Origin: Bacteroidales bacterium
GTDB lineage: Bacteria; Bacteroidota; Bacteroidia; Bacteroidales; Paludibacteraceae
Assembly: GCA_012519885.1 (NCBI GenBank)
Contig: JAAYPI010000048.1
Span: forward strand, 1 to 50,371
DNA: 50,371 bases
Direction of reading: 5' to 3'
Shown: positions 36,119-43,721 of the stretch, in pieces
How the letters are laid out: every line of letters starts with the position of its first letter
Position numbering within the stretch: position 1 is the stretch's first letter
Position numbers and translations under genes: made by a program
The notes under the pieces: generated by a model
Databases searched by the model: none
What the model saw: only the letters and a program-made list of their open reading frames with translations
Told to the model about the DNA's origin: nothing

Positions 36119-37972
36119 TTATTCTTTGTCTTTTTTATCTTTTTTATCTTTCTTTTCTTTCTTTTCTTTTTTGTCCATTTCTTCTTTCAAAGCAGCCAAA
36201 CCGCTAATATCGCCTAAAGTAGTTTTTTCCATTGCTGGAGCTGATTCTACTTTTTCTTCTTTGGCTTTTTTTGTTCTTTTTGGTTTTTCTTCTGTGCTAG
36301 CTGGAGTTGCTACTGTTTCTTCTGTTACGGTAGCTGCTTTTTGAGCATCTTCGAAAATACGGCTATGAGAAAGAATGATACGTTTAGCATCTTTGTTAAA
36401 TTCAATTACTTTGAATGCTAGTTTTTCGTCAATTTTAGCTTGCGAACCATCTTCTTTTACTAAATGTTTAGGAGTTGCAAAACCTTCTACACCATATTGA
36501 AGAGAGATTACTGCCCCTTTGTCGAATAGTTCTATGATAGTACCTTCGTGAACAGAGTCGTTTGTAAAGATAGTTTCGAATACATCCCAAGGATTTTCTT
36601 CTAATTGTTTGTGACCAAGGCTTAAGCGACGGTTTTCAGCATCAATTTCCAATACTTGAATTTCGATAGATGCACCAATTTGAGTAAATTCTGATGGGTG
36701 TTTGATTTTTTTAGTCCACGAAAGGTCAGAAATATGGATTAAACCATCTACGCCTTCTTCAATTTCTACAAATACACCAAAGTTAGTAAAGTTACGTACT
36801 ACTGCATTGTGTTTGCTTCCGATTGGATATTTAGCTTCGATATTTAACCATGGGTCTTCTTTTAGTTGTTTGATACCCAATGACATTTTTCTTTCGTCGC
36901 GATCAAGGGTTAAAATAACAGCTTCTACTTGGTCGCCAATTTTAACGAAATCTTGAGCAGTGCGTAAGTGTTGCGACCAGCTCATTTCTGATACGTGGAT
37001 TAAACCTTCTACGCCAGGAGCAATTTCGATAAATGCACCGTAATCGGCTACTACTACAATTTTACCTTCTACTTTATCGCCTACTTTTAAGTTTTCGTCA
37101 AGAGCAGCCCATGGGTGAGGAGTAAGTTGTTTTAAGCCTAAAGCAATACGTTTTTTGTCATCATCAAAATCAAGGATTACAACGTTCAATTTTTGGTCTA
37201 GTTGTAAAATTTCTTCTGGATGGTTGATACGACCCCAAGAAAGGTCTGTGATATGGATAAGACCATCTACGCCACCAAGGTCGATAAATACACCATAAGA
37301 AGTGATGTTTTTTACAGTACCTTCTAGTACTTGACCTTTTTCTAGTTTGCCGATAATGTCTTTCTTTTGAGCTTCTAATTCTGCTTCGATAAGTGCTTTG
37401 TGCGATACCACAACGTTTTTGAATTCGTGGTTGATTTTTACCACTTTGAATTCCATTGTTTTGTTTACGAATACATCGTAATCTCTAATTGGTTTCACAT
37501 CTATTTGAGAACCTGGTAAGAATGCTTCGATACCGAATACATCTACAATCATACCGCCTTTTGTGCGACATTTTACGAATCCTTTGATAATTTCTTCTTT
37601 TTCAAGGGCTTCGTTTACTCTATCCCAAGAGCGGTTTGCACGTGCTTTTTTGTGAGAAAGTACTAATTGTCCTTTTTTGTCTTCTTGCGATTCGATAAAT
37701 ACTTCTACTTTATCGCCTACTTTTAGTTCAGGATTGTAGCGAAATTCGCTAATTGGCACGATACCGTCTGATTTGTAACCGATGTTTACTACTACTTCGC
37801 GTTTGTCCATCGAAATAACAGTACCATCCACTACTTCGTTGGCATTTACTTGGTTGAGTGTTTGATTGTAAGCCTTTTGGAGGTCTTCTTTGCTAATTTC
37901 TGTGTAGGTAGCACCTTGTTCGTATGCTTCCCAGTCGAAACTCTCATCAGGTTGAATAAATTCTTTTGTCAT
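36119..37972 (-). CDS. rpsA: 30S ribosomal protein S1
   Basis: This 617-residue protein has six S1 (OB-fold) repeats. Their starts are recognisable at DGTVISMDKREVVV, KGFVKCRTKGGMIV, EGTVKNITSYGVFI, EGKIVVVADYGAFI, NAVVRNFTNFGVFV and EGTIIELFDKGAVI. The protein brings mRNA to the small subunit, important where Shine-Dalgarno sequences are weak, as in Bacteroidota. The C-terminal 70 residues are low-complexity, ending in repeated KKEK/KKDK units. A -7-like element lies 54 nt upstream. Confidence 0.96.
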   Translation of the reverse strand: MTKEFIQPDESFDWEAYEQGATYTEISKEDLQKAYNQTLNQVNANEVVDGTVISMDKREVVVNIGYKSDGIVPISEFRYNPELKVGDKVEVFIESQEDKKGQLVLSHKKARANRSWDRVNEALEKEEIIKGFVKCRTKGGMIVDVFGIEAFLPGSQIDVKPIRDYDVFVNKTMEFKVVKINHEFKNVVVSHKALIEAELEAQKKDIIGKLEKGQVLEGTVKNITSYGVFIDLGGVDGLIHITDLSWGRINHPEEILQLDQKLNVVILDFDDDKKRIALGLKQLTPHPWAALDENLKVGDKVEGKIVVVADYGAFIEIAPGVEGLIHVSEMSWSQHLRTAQDFVKIGDQVEAVILTLDRDERKMSLGIKQLKEDPWLNIEAKYPIGSKHNAVVRNFTNFGVFVEIEEGVDGLIHISDLSWTKKIKHPSEFTQIGASIEIQVLEIDAENRRLSLGHKQLEENPWDVFETIFTNDSVHEGTIIELFDKGAVISLQYGVEGFATPKHLVKEDGSQAKIDEKLAFKVIEFNKDAKRIILSHSRIFEDAQKAATVTEETVATPASTEEKPKRTKKAKEEKVESAPAMEKTTLGDISGLAALKEEMDKKEKKEKKDKKDKKDKE

Positions 37973-38025
37973 GTTTTTTGTTTCCTAATTAGTTGTTAGA
38001 CATTATGTTGATTAAAAATGAGCCG

Positions 38026-38033
38026 CAAAGGTA
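38026..38033 (-). promoter_or_regulatory. Candidate -7 element for rpsA
   Basis: On the minus strand this reads TACCTTTG, 53 nt upstream of the rpsA ATG, the same octamer as before typA, the esterase gene and feoAB. No good -33 element is visible. Confidence 0.5.
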
Positions 38034-38113
38034 ATGGTTTATTTTGAGATAACCCACTTTTTTGCAAAAATTTTTAGTGTAAAAATGCTGCAAATAGTTG
38101 ACTGCTTGATTCT

Positions 38114-38953
38114 TTAGTAATTCCCTTTTTGTAGAATGGTTAGTGTCATTTTGATGTCCTTTTCTGGTCGGTCGCCTGATAGGGTTTTGCTAACTGCTAT
38201 TTTATCAATAAGCTCTAGGTTGTCGATTACTTCGCCAAAAACGGTGTATTCATTGTCCAAAAAGGGTGTACCACCCAGCGTTTTGTAGTCGTTTTTGAGT
38301 GTTTCGGGCAGGGTGAATGATTGAGTAGCGAGTTCTTTTTCTACTTGAGCAATTAATTCTGTTTGTAGTTTTTCTAAGCCAGCAGTATCTTTGTTTATAC
38401 GTAGCTGTTTGATATTTTCTTTGTGTTGGTCGGCAAGGGCATAAAACAGTGTTTGTTTGGCTTTGTGTTTCGCTTGTTGTTCTGTTTGTTGTAGTTCGGC
38501 ATCGCCTATTTTGTTGCCTTGTACAATATAAAATTGACAACCCGATGAGGCTTTTTTAGGATTCATTTGGTCGCCTTGACGAGCGGCTGCCAATGCTCCT
38601 TTTTTGTGGTAATACTGTGGATACACAAATTCGGCAGGTATGGTATAACCCACATCGCCACTACCAAGCTGTTTGCCTTTGGGTGCGTTTTTCGATTGAG
38701 GGTCGCCTCCTTGAATCATAAATCCGTTGATAACGCGATGAAATAATAGGTCGTTGTAAAAACCTTGTTCAACTAATTTGATAAAATTATCGCGGTGTAG
38801 GGGAGTTTCGTTATATAATTTTACGGTCATATCGCCGTATTCGGTACTAATTTTTACGAGGGTGTGCGAGTTGGTTATTTGTGCGTTTGTCATAAAAGAG
38901 AATTGGGTAAGTGCGAGTATTAAAATGGTTTTGATTAAAAAAAGCGATTTCAT
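38114..38953 (-). CDS. Cyclophilin-type peptidyl-prolyl isomerase, exported
   Basis: This 279-residue protein has a signal peptide (about 1-24, ending MTNAQ). The cyclophilin fold (about 30-160) contains FHRVINGFMIQGGDP and GALAAARQGDQMNPKKASSG, with the QFYIVQG strand, and is closed by FGEVIDNLELIDKI near the C-terminus. A charged helical insertion (about 160-215) separates the two parts of the fold. It is probably a periplasmic folding helper. It follows the FeoB-associated small protein by 12 nt. Confidence 0.92.
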   Translation of the reverse strand: MKSLFLIKTILILALTQFSFMTNAQITNSHTLVKISTEYGDMTVKLYNETPLHRDNFIKLVEQGFYNDLLFHRVINGFMIQGGDPQSKNAPKGKQLGSGDVGYTIPAEFVYPQYYHKKGALAAARQGDQMNPKKASSGCQFYIVQGNKIGDAELQQTEQQAKHKAKQTLFYALADQHKENIKQLRINKDTAGLEKLQTELIAQVEKELATQSFTLPETLKNDYKTLGGTPFLDNEYTVFGEVIDNLELIDKIAVSKTLSGDRPEKDIKMTLTILQKGNY

Positions 38954-38965
38954 AAAAATGAAAAA

Positions 38966-39148
38966 CTAAGATTGTTTGTGTAGAATATCGTTGCATTCTT
39001 CTTTGAACTTGCAACTAGCACTATGGGCACAACTACCGCAGGCATTTTTTGCTGAATCGGACTGTTTAAACGTGCGATACACCCTCCATACTACCCACAA
39101 TAGGGCAAGTATGGAGATTGTAATGACTATGATAAGTTGTATATCCAT
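38966..39148 (-). CDS. FeoB-associated Cys-rich membrane protein
   Basis: This 60-residue protein has one transmembrane helix (about 4-23), then a basic stretch and a C-terminal Cys cluster C37, C40, C46, C52 in ACGSCAHSASCKFKEEC. This matches the small FeoB-associated Cys-rich family. In many genomes it follows feoB directly and may take part in ferrous iron transfer. Here an esterase gene intervenes. It begins 4 nt after the esterase stop. Confidence 0.85.
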   Translation of the reverse strand: MDIQLIIVITISILALLWVVWRVYRTFKQSDSAKNACGSCAHSASCKFKEECNDILHKQS

Positions 39149-39152
39149 TTAC

Positions 39153-40391
39153 TTATTTAATAGCTACTTTGGCAGAGCTGATTGTGCCGTTGTTTTCAAT
39201 AGATAGTAGATACAAGCCTTTGGGTAAATGACCCACAGCAATGGCTTCGTTTTCGTGAGCACTACCAGCGAGTATGATATTGCCTTGTAATGTGTACAGA
39301 GTATAGTTGCCACTAACAGATACATAGATATAATCGCTAGTAGGGTTAGGAGAAACGTTTACTTGAGCTACGTATGTGTCGGTAATAGAAGTAAGAATTG
39401 GTTCGTTGTTGAAAAATTTCCATGCTTCGGTAAATAGTTCGATGTCTTTTAATCCTGTTAGCATGTGGTTTGCCCCTTCAATTTTGTAAAACAAAAAGCG
39501 AGGTTTGCTTGCTGTTTGGTAGTCGTAGGCAGTTACCGTCATATTATCTTCTTCGGTAGCGTTGGGGATAGCAATTTCTTCGGCAGTAGTTGTATGGTTT
39601 TTGCCTGACAATAAGGTAACCAAGTCTTGGATAGGTGTATTAAATGTAGTTCCGTTGTATACCACTACTTCGTCGTTGGTGCTATGAAAATGGCAGGTGG
39701 CAACGGGGAAATCCCCTGATGTGCTTACCTCGGCACCCTTAAAACCGCTAATGATAGCCATAGCCGTAATTTGCGGATTAGCACTAAAAGCATATTTGTA
39801 TGCCATAGCACCACCCATAGATGCTCCTAGCATAAATACTTTTTCGTTGTTTACGGTGTAGGTATTTTTTGTTTTATTGATTACCTCGTTGATGTAGGCT
39901 ACATCGTCTATGTGTTGGTTGAGTATTACTTTTCCTGCAGCTGAAATTGCAGGGAAAAACTCAGGGAAAAGTAGTTGATATTCAAGTGGTAAATTTCCTG
40001 TAATGCTACTTACGGGAATGCTTACTCCTGCACCCCATACGCCCGTATTGGTAAACGAGGTAGCTTGATAAGAACCTATAACTGTTATAAAATCATTTAC
40101 TTCGGTATCTTGCTCATCTAAGGCTTGCAACGATAAAATAATGGTGTTGGTAACATCTGCCATAGTCGCTAGGTTGTAGCCTTGGTTTTCGAAAAAATTC
40201 ATGTTGCCATTTAGTCCGTGCAACAGGAGCAATACCTTGCTAGGTGTTTCGGCATTGTAGGAGCTAGGGATGTATTGCAGGTAGGTGCGTGTTTTGCCTG
40301 CTAACTCAAAGGTTTCGGTGGTTTTAGTAGCAGCCAATGCTGTAATTGATGCTACCAATAGGGCAATGCAAAGTGTAGTGATTTTTTTCAT
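39153..40391 (-). CDS. Secreted alpha/beta-hydrolase (PHB-depolymerase/LpqC-like esterase) with T9SS sorting domain
   Basis: This 412-residue protein has a signal peptide (about 1-21, ending LAAT). The alpha/beta-hydrolase core has LLLLHGLNGN (oxyanion region), GASMGG with nucleophile S191, STNDEV with probable acid D240, and GANHML with H309. A C-terminal type A T9SS sorting domain (about 341-412: VNVSPNPTSDYIYV, YTLQGNIILAG, LPKGLYLLSIENNG) marks it as T9SS cargo. The substrate is unknown. The gene lies between feoAB and the FeoB-associated protein. Confidence 0.87.
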   Translation of the reverse strand: MKKITTLCIALLVASITALAATKTTETFELAGKTRTYLQYIPSSYNAETPSKVLLLLHGLNGNMNFFENQGYNLATMADVTNTIILSLQALDEQDTEVNDFITVIGSYQATSFTNTGVWGAGVSIPVSSITGNLPLEYQLLFPEFFPAISAAGKVILNQHIDDVAYINEVINKTKNTYTVNNEKVFMLGASMGGAMAYKYAFSANPQITAMAIISGFKGAEVSTSGDFPVATCHFHSTNDEVVVYNGTTFNTPIQDLVTLLSGKNHTTTAEEIAIPNATEEDNMTVTAYDYQTASKPRFLFYKIEGANHMLTGLKDIELFTEAWKFFNNEPILTSITDTYVAQVNVSPNPTSDYIYVSVSGNYTLYTLQGNIILAGSAHENEAIAVGHLPKGLYLLSIENNGTISSAKVAIK

Positions 40392-40470
40392 ACAAGTTGA
40401 TGTTGTTTTATCTTATACGCTAGGTAAAAGCTAAACGCATAAGTAGTTTATACTAAGTTAGTTTACTATG

Positions 40471-40478
40471 CAAAGGTA
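40471..40478 (-). promoter_or_regulatory. Candidate -7 element for the esterase-Cys-rich-cyclophilin unit
   Basis: On the minus strand this reads TACCTTTG (TAnnTTTG). The predicted start is near 40464. A perfect palindrome ACTAA-G-TTAGT (40452-40462) lies at the expected transcript start. A leader inverted repeat (CTTATGCG/CGTATAAG, about 40422-40453) precedes the gene. Confidence 0.45.
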
Positions 40479-40522
40479 ATAAAGTTTTAGAAATTACTAC
40501 TTTTTTTAAGATTATTTTTTTT

Positions 40523-42988
40523 CTATAACAAACTCCCTAATTGAAAAATGAGAAATGCACATACCCATGCCAAAGATGTGCTGTATGCAATAGAGAATAA
40601 TCCCCATTTCCACGAGCCCGATTCGTTCTTAATAGCAATGATAGTGGCGATGCACGGAAAACTCAACAGAATAAAAATCATGTAGCCAAAAGCGATAAGC
40701 GGTGTAATTTGTTGCTTGCCCGAGGCATCGGTTACATGTTGTAGTTTATACGATAGTTCGGCTGAATTTTCGTCGGTTGCATTGTTGGTATATAATACGC
40801 CCAATGTGCTAACAACTAGCTCTTTGGCAGGTAGTCCAGCAATAAGACCAATTCCCATTTCCCAATTAAAACCCAGGGGTTTGATAATAGGGAGAATCGT
40901 ATTGCCAATTTTGCCAATATAACTCGTTTTTTGTTGTTGCGTGTTACGTTCCCATTGCAGTTTTTGCAGTTGCGTGTTGGTTTCCTCGGTGGTGGGAAGT
41001 GCTGTTAGTTGGTTGATTTTATCATCTAGTTGCGGTGTACGCGTTTCTGCTAAGGGAAAATACCCTAAAGCCCAGATAATGATAGATGCAAACAAGATGA
41101 TGGTACCCATTTTACGCAAGTATTGTTGCGATTTTTCCCACATATGGCGTAGAGTAGCCCTAGCCGTAGGCATTCGGTATGGTGGCAATTCCATTACAAA
41201 AGGCACATCTTCGGTGTTGAATAAAAAGCGTTTGAACAAACGAGCCGATATAATTGCCATGAGCATGCCAATGAGGTATAATCCAAGCATTACGAGTGAG
41301 GCACTGTTAGGGAAAAATGCCCCCGCAAACAACACATACACCGGTAGCCGAGCACTACACGACATAAAGGGTGTAGCTAGCATGGTTATCATGCGGCTAT
41401 TTTTGCTTTCGATAGTGCGTGTAGCTAAAATGGCAGGCACGTTGCACCCGAAACCCATTAACAAAGGCACAAACGATTTGCCGTGCAAGCCCATTTTGTG
41501 CATAATCTTATCCATAATAAACGCAGCACGTGATAAATAGCCAGAGTCTTCCATCAAGGAGATGAAAAAATACAAGATAAGGATATTTGGCAAAAAGATA
41601 ATAACCGAACCGATACCACGAATGATGCCATCGACCAGTAAATCTTTTACTGCACCAGCAGGCAAAAACGAAGCTACCCAATCGGCTAATGCACCCATAC
41701 CCATGTCAATCCAGTCTTGCGGATAAGCCCCCAAAGTAAAAGTAGCCTGAAACATAATCCACATAAAAAACAAAAAGATAGGATAGCCAATAATACGGTG
41801 CGTTACCAGAGAATCGAGTATTTTGGTAAGGTAAAAGGCATCTTTTTTCCCTTCGGTAAAAGTTTCGGCAAGAGCTCCCGCTATGAACCCATATTTTGCA
41901 TTGATAATAGCCGATTCGGTGTCGTCTTTTAGCTCATTTTCCAGAAAAGGAATTGCTTTTTCAGTATATCCCAAAATGTCTTTTTGGTTTGCCAGCGAGT
42001 GAATATATTGTTCGGCTTCTTTGTCTTTTTCGAGAAGTTTAACAGCAAAAAAACGAGCGGCAATATGACTTTTAAAATGAGCATCTTCTTTAATCAGGTC
42101 GTTGAGTTTGTCAATAGCCAATTGTAAATCGCCACCATGGTTGATATGTATATGGCGTACGGTAGGTTCATTCCCTTCGTAAACCTCTATTACTTTTTCG
42201 AATACGTGTTTGATTCCGTTTTTTTCGTTGTTGTATCCTTTTACGGCAACTGTGGGCACAATGGGTACACCAATCATTTTACCTAGTTGAAGGTAATTGA
42301 GCGTATGGTTGTGTTTTTCCAGTTCATCGTACATATTGAGTGCTATTACCATAGGCACGTCCATGTCGATGAGTTGTGTAGTAAGGTACAAATTGCGTTC
42401 GAGGTTAGAGGCTGATACAATATTGATGATTACATCGGGTGTTTCTTCAAAAATATGTTTCCGCACATAGCGTTCTTCGGGCGAGTAGGCAGCTAAGGAG
42501 TATGTGCCAGGAAGGTCGAAAATACGAAATTTATAATCGCCAAGTGTAAAATGTCCTTCTTTGGCATCTACCGTAATGCCACTGTAGTTGCCAACACGCT
42601 CGTGGCTACCTGAGGCAATGTTGAAAAACGAAGTTTTGCCAGAGTTTGGATTCCCTACTAAAGCTACGTTGATAATATGACCTGTTTTTTTAGCAATGGC
42701 GTCTAACGAAGAAGCTTCTATTGTACCAAAATAGTTGGATGTAGTAGAGCTCGCTAAGGCTTCCTTTTCGCTGATAACACGTATTAATTCAGCTTCGTTA
42801 CGACGTAGAGATACCTCGTAATCCATTACCTTGTATTTAATGGGGTCTTTTAAAGGAGCATTGAGCAGTACTTCTACCTTTTTGCCCTTGATAAAGCCCA
42901 TTTCGATAATGCGTTTGCGAAAATTGCCATGTCCTAGAACCTTTACTATAATGGCTTTTTCTCCTGTTTGCAAATCGGATAGACGCAT
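40523..42988 (-). CDS. feoB: Ferrous iron transporter FeoA-FeoB fusion
   Basis: This 821-residue protein joins an N-terminal FeoA-like SH3 domain (about 1-72) to FeoB. The G domain has GNPNSGKTSFFN (112-123), GNYSGITVDAKEG (switch), DLPGTYSL and NMYD. A cytosolic helical region is followed by about eight or more transmembrane helices with Gate-type motifs (FLPNILILYF, LLMGFGCNVPAI, TPFMSCSARLPVY). It imports Fe(II) across the inner membrane under anoxic conditions. The FeoA-FeoB fusion is common in Bacteroidota. The upstream region has a promoter and two matching palindromes. Confidence 0.96.
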   Translation of the reverse strand: MRLSDLQTGEKAIIVKVLGHGNFRKRIIEMGFIKGKKVEVLLNAPLKDPIKYKVMDYEVSLRRNEAELIRVISEKEALASSTTSNYFGTIEASSLDAIAKKTGHIINVALVGNPNSGKTSFFNIASGSHERVGNYSGITVDAKEGHFTLGDYKFRIFDLPGTYSLAAYSPEERYVRKHIFEETPDVIINIVSASNLERNLYLTTQLIDMDVPMVIALNMYDELEKHNHTLNYLQLGKMIGVPIVPTVAVKGYNNEKNGIKHVFEKVIEVYEGNEPTVRHIHINHGGDLQLAIDKLNDLIKEDAHFKSHIAARFFAVKLLEKDKEAEQYIHSLANQKDILGYTEKAIPFLENELKDDTESAIINAKYGFIAGALAETFTEGKKDAFYLTKILDSLVTHRIIGYPIFLFFMWIMFQATFTLGAYPQDWIDMGMGALADWVASFLPAGAVKDLLVDGIIRGIGSVIIFLPNILILYFFISLMEDSGYLSRAAFIMDKIMHKMGLHGKSFVPLLMGFGCNVPAILATRTIESKNSRMITMLATPFMSCSARLPVYVLFAGAFFPNSASLVMLGLYLIGMLMAIISARLFKRFLFNTEDVPFVMELPPYRMPTARATLRHMWEKSQQYLRKMGTIILFASIIIWALGYFPLAETRTPQLDDKINQLTALPTTEETNTQLQKLQWERNTQQQKTSYIGKIGNTILPIIKPLGFNWEMGIGLIAGLPAKELVVSTLGVLYTNNATDENSAELSYKLQHVTDASGKQQITPLIAFGYMIFILLSFPCIATIIAIKNESGSWKWGLFSIAYSTSLAWVCAFLIFQLGSLL

Positions 42989-43008
42989 TGATTGTAGTTT
43001 TTAGCTTA

Positions 43009-43040
43009 CAAAGGTAAGTATTTTATTTTTGCTTTGCAAT
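43009..43040 (-). promoter_or_regulatory. Promoter of feoAB
   Basis: On the minus strand TTG (43037-43039) stands 20 nt before TACCTTTG (43009-43016), a good Bacteroidetes-type -33/-7 pair. The start would be near 43002, giving a leader of only about 14 nt. Confidence 0.65.
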
Positions 43041-43041
43041 G

Positions 43042-43087
43042 ACTATAAGTAGTGAAAAATAGCCTGTTGACTCACTATAACTAGTGA
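43042..43087. promoter_or_regulatory. Two near-identical palindromes upstream of feoAB
   Basis: ACTATAAGTAGTGA (43042-43055) and ACTATAACTAGTGA (43074-43087) differ at one base and are exactly 32 bp apart, about three DNA turns. Each contains the inverted repeat ACTA-N4-TAGT. Relative to the predicted feoAB start they lie near -40 to -53 and -72 to -85, positions typical of regulator sites. The second copy also forms the inner part of the luxR terminator hairpin, so RNA function alone could explain it. Confidence 0.5.
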
Positions 43088-43097
43088 TGAGGCTATT
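43055..43097 (-). terminator. Terminator of the RIC-luxR unit
   Basis: On the minus strand AATAGCC (43091-43097) pairs with GGCTATT (43058-43064), with an inner TCACTA/TAGTGA helix (43072-43087). TTTTT follows. The luxR stop codon lies within the 5' arm. The stretch lies directly before the feoAB promoter. Confidence 0.8.
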
Positions 43098-43698
43098 GTA
43101 CGTCTTCTTGCTTAATTAGGTTGTTGAACAGGGCATATACAGTAAGTCCAGATATGGATTTAATCCCTGTTTTGCGGGTAATATTTTTACGGTGCGACAT
43201 TACCGTGTGGATAGAAATATTGAGAGTTGAGGCTATTTCTTTGTTTATTAAGCCTTTTACAACTGCAATAAGGACTTCTTGTTCGCGTTCGGATAATTCA
43301 GTGGTGTCTGTTTCGGTTATGTCAATTGTATCTTGTTCGATGATGTGTCTAATTTTTGCAGAGATTGTTTGTGCATCATCATAAATATCGATGATATCAT
43401 CGAATTGTTTTAGAAATTGACTGTCGGAATATTGACTGACAAAAGCAATGATAGATGCATGCGTACAATCTTTAAAAATAGATTTGATAGATAAGTTTTT
43501 ATGAAATCCAAACACAGCTGTATTCACAATAATAATATCTGCACGCAGTTGAGCTAGTTTTTGAGTAATTGTGTCTAATTCTGTAACGTGGTAGATTGAC
43601 TCCGCTATGTGCATTCGTTCTATAATTGATTGCAATCCAGCAAACACAATAGTAGAAGGTTCGATAATGATAATGCGTTGGTTTGTTTGTGTTATCAT
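43093..43698 (-). CDS. LuxR-family transcriptional regulator with degenerate receiver domain
   Basis: The 201-residue protein has an N-terminal response-regulator-like domain (about 6-120) and a C-terminal LuxR helix-turn-helix (about 133-195: LSEREQEVLIAVVKGLINKEIA, split at SEREQEVLIAVV and GLINKEIASTLNIS, then HTVMSHRKNI). In the receiver, the normal phospho-acceptor Asp appears to be N59 (IIIVNTAVFG), and the conserved Lys near the end is not seen. Phosphorylation is therefore doubtful. It lies 23 nt behind the RIC-like gene and directly upstream of feoAB. Confidence 0.87.
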   Translation of the reverse strand: MITQTNQRIIIIEPSTIVFAGLQSIIERMHIAESIYHVTELDTITQKLAQLRADIIIVNTAVFGFHKNLSIKSIFKDCTHASIIAFVSQYSDSQFLKQFDDIIDIYDDAQTISAKIRHIIEQDTIDITETDTTELSEREQEVLIAVVKGLINKEIASTLNISIHTVMSHRKNITRKTGIKSISGLTVYALFNNLIKQEDVQ

Positions 43699-43721
43699 AA
43701 TGGCATGTAGTAACTACTCAC

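Noticed and set aside
40941-41540. 199-codon open frame opposite feoB
   Set aside because: It is a shadow of the real feoB gene; the product has no signature and is rich in unlikely runs. The same holds for the 182-codon frame opposite the APC permease (46715-47263).
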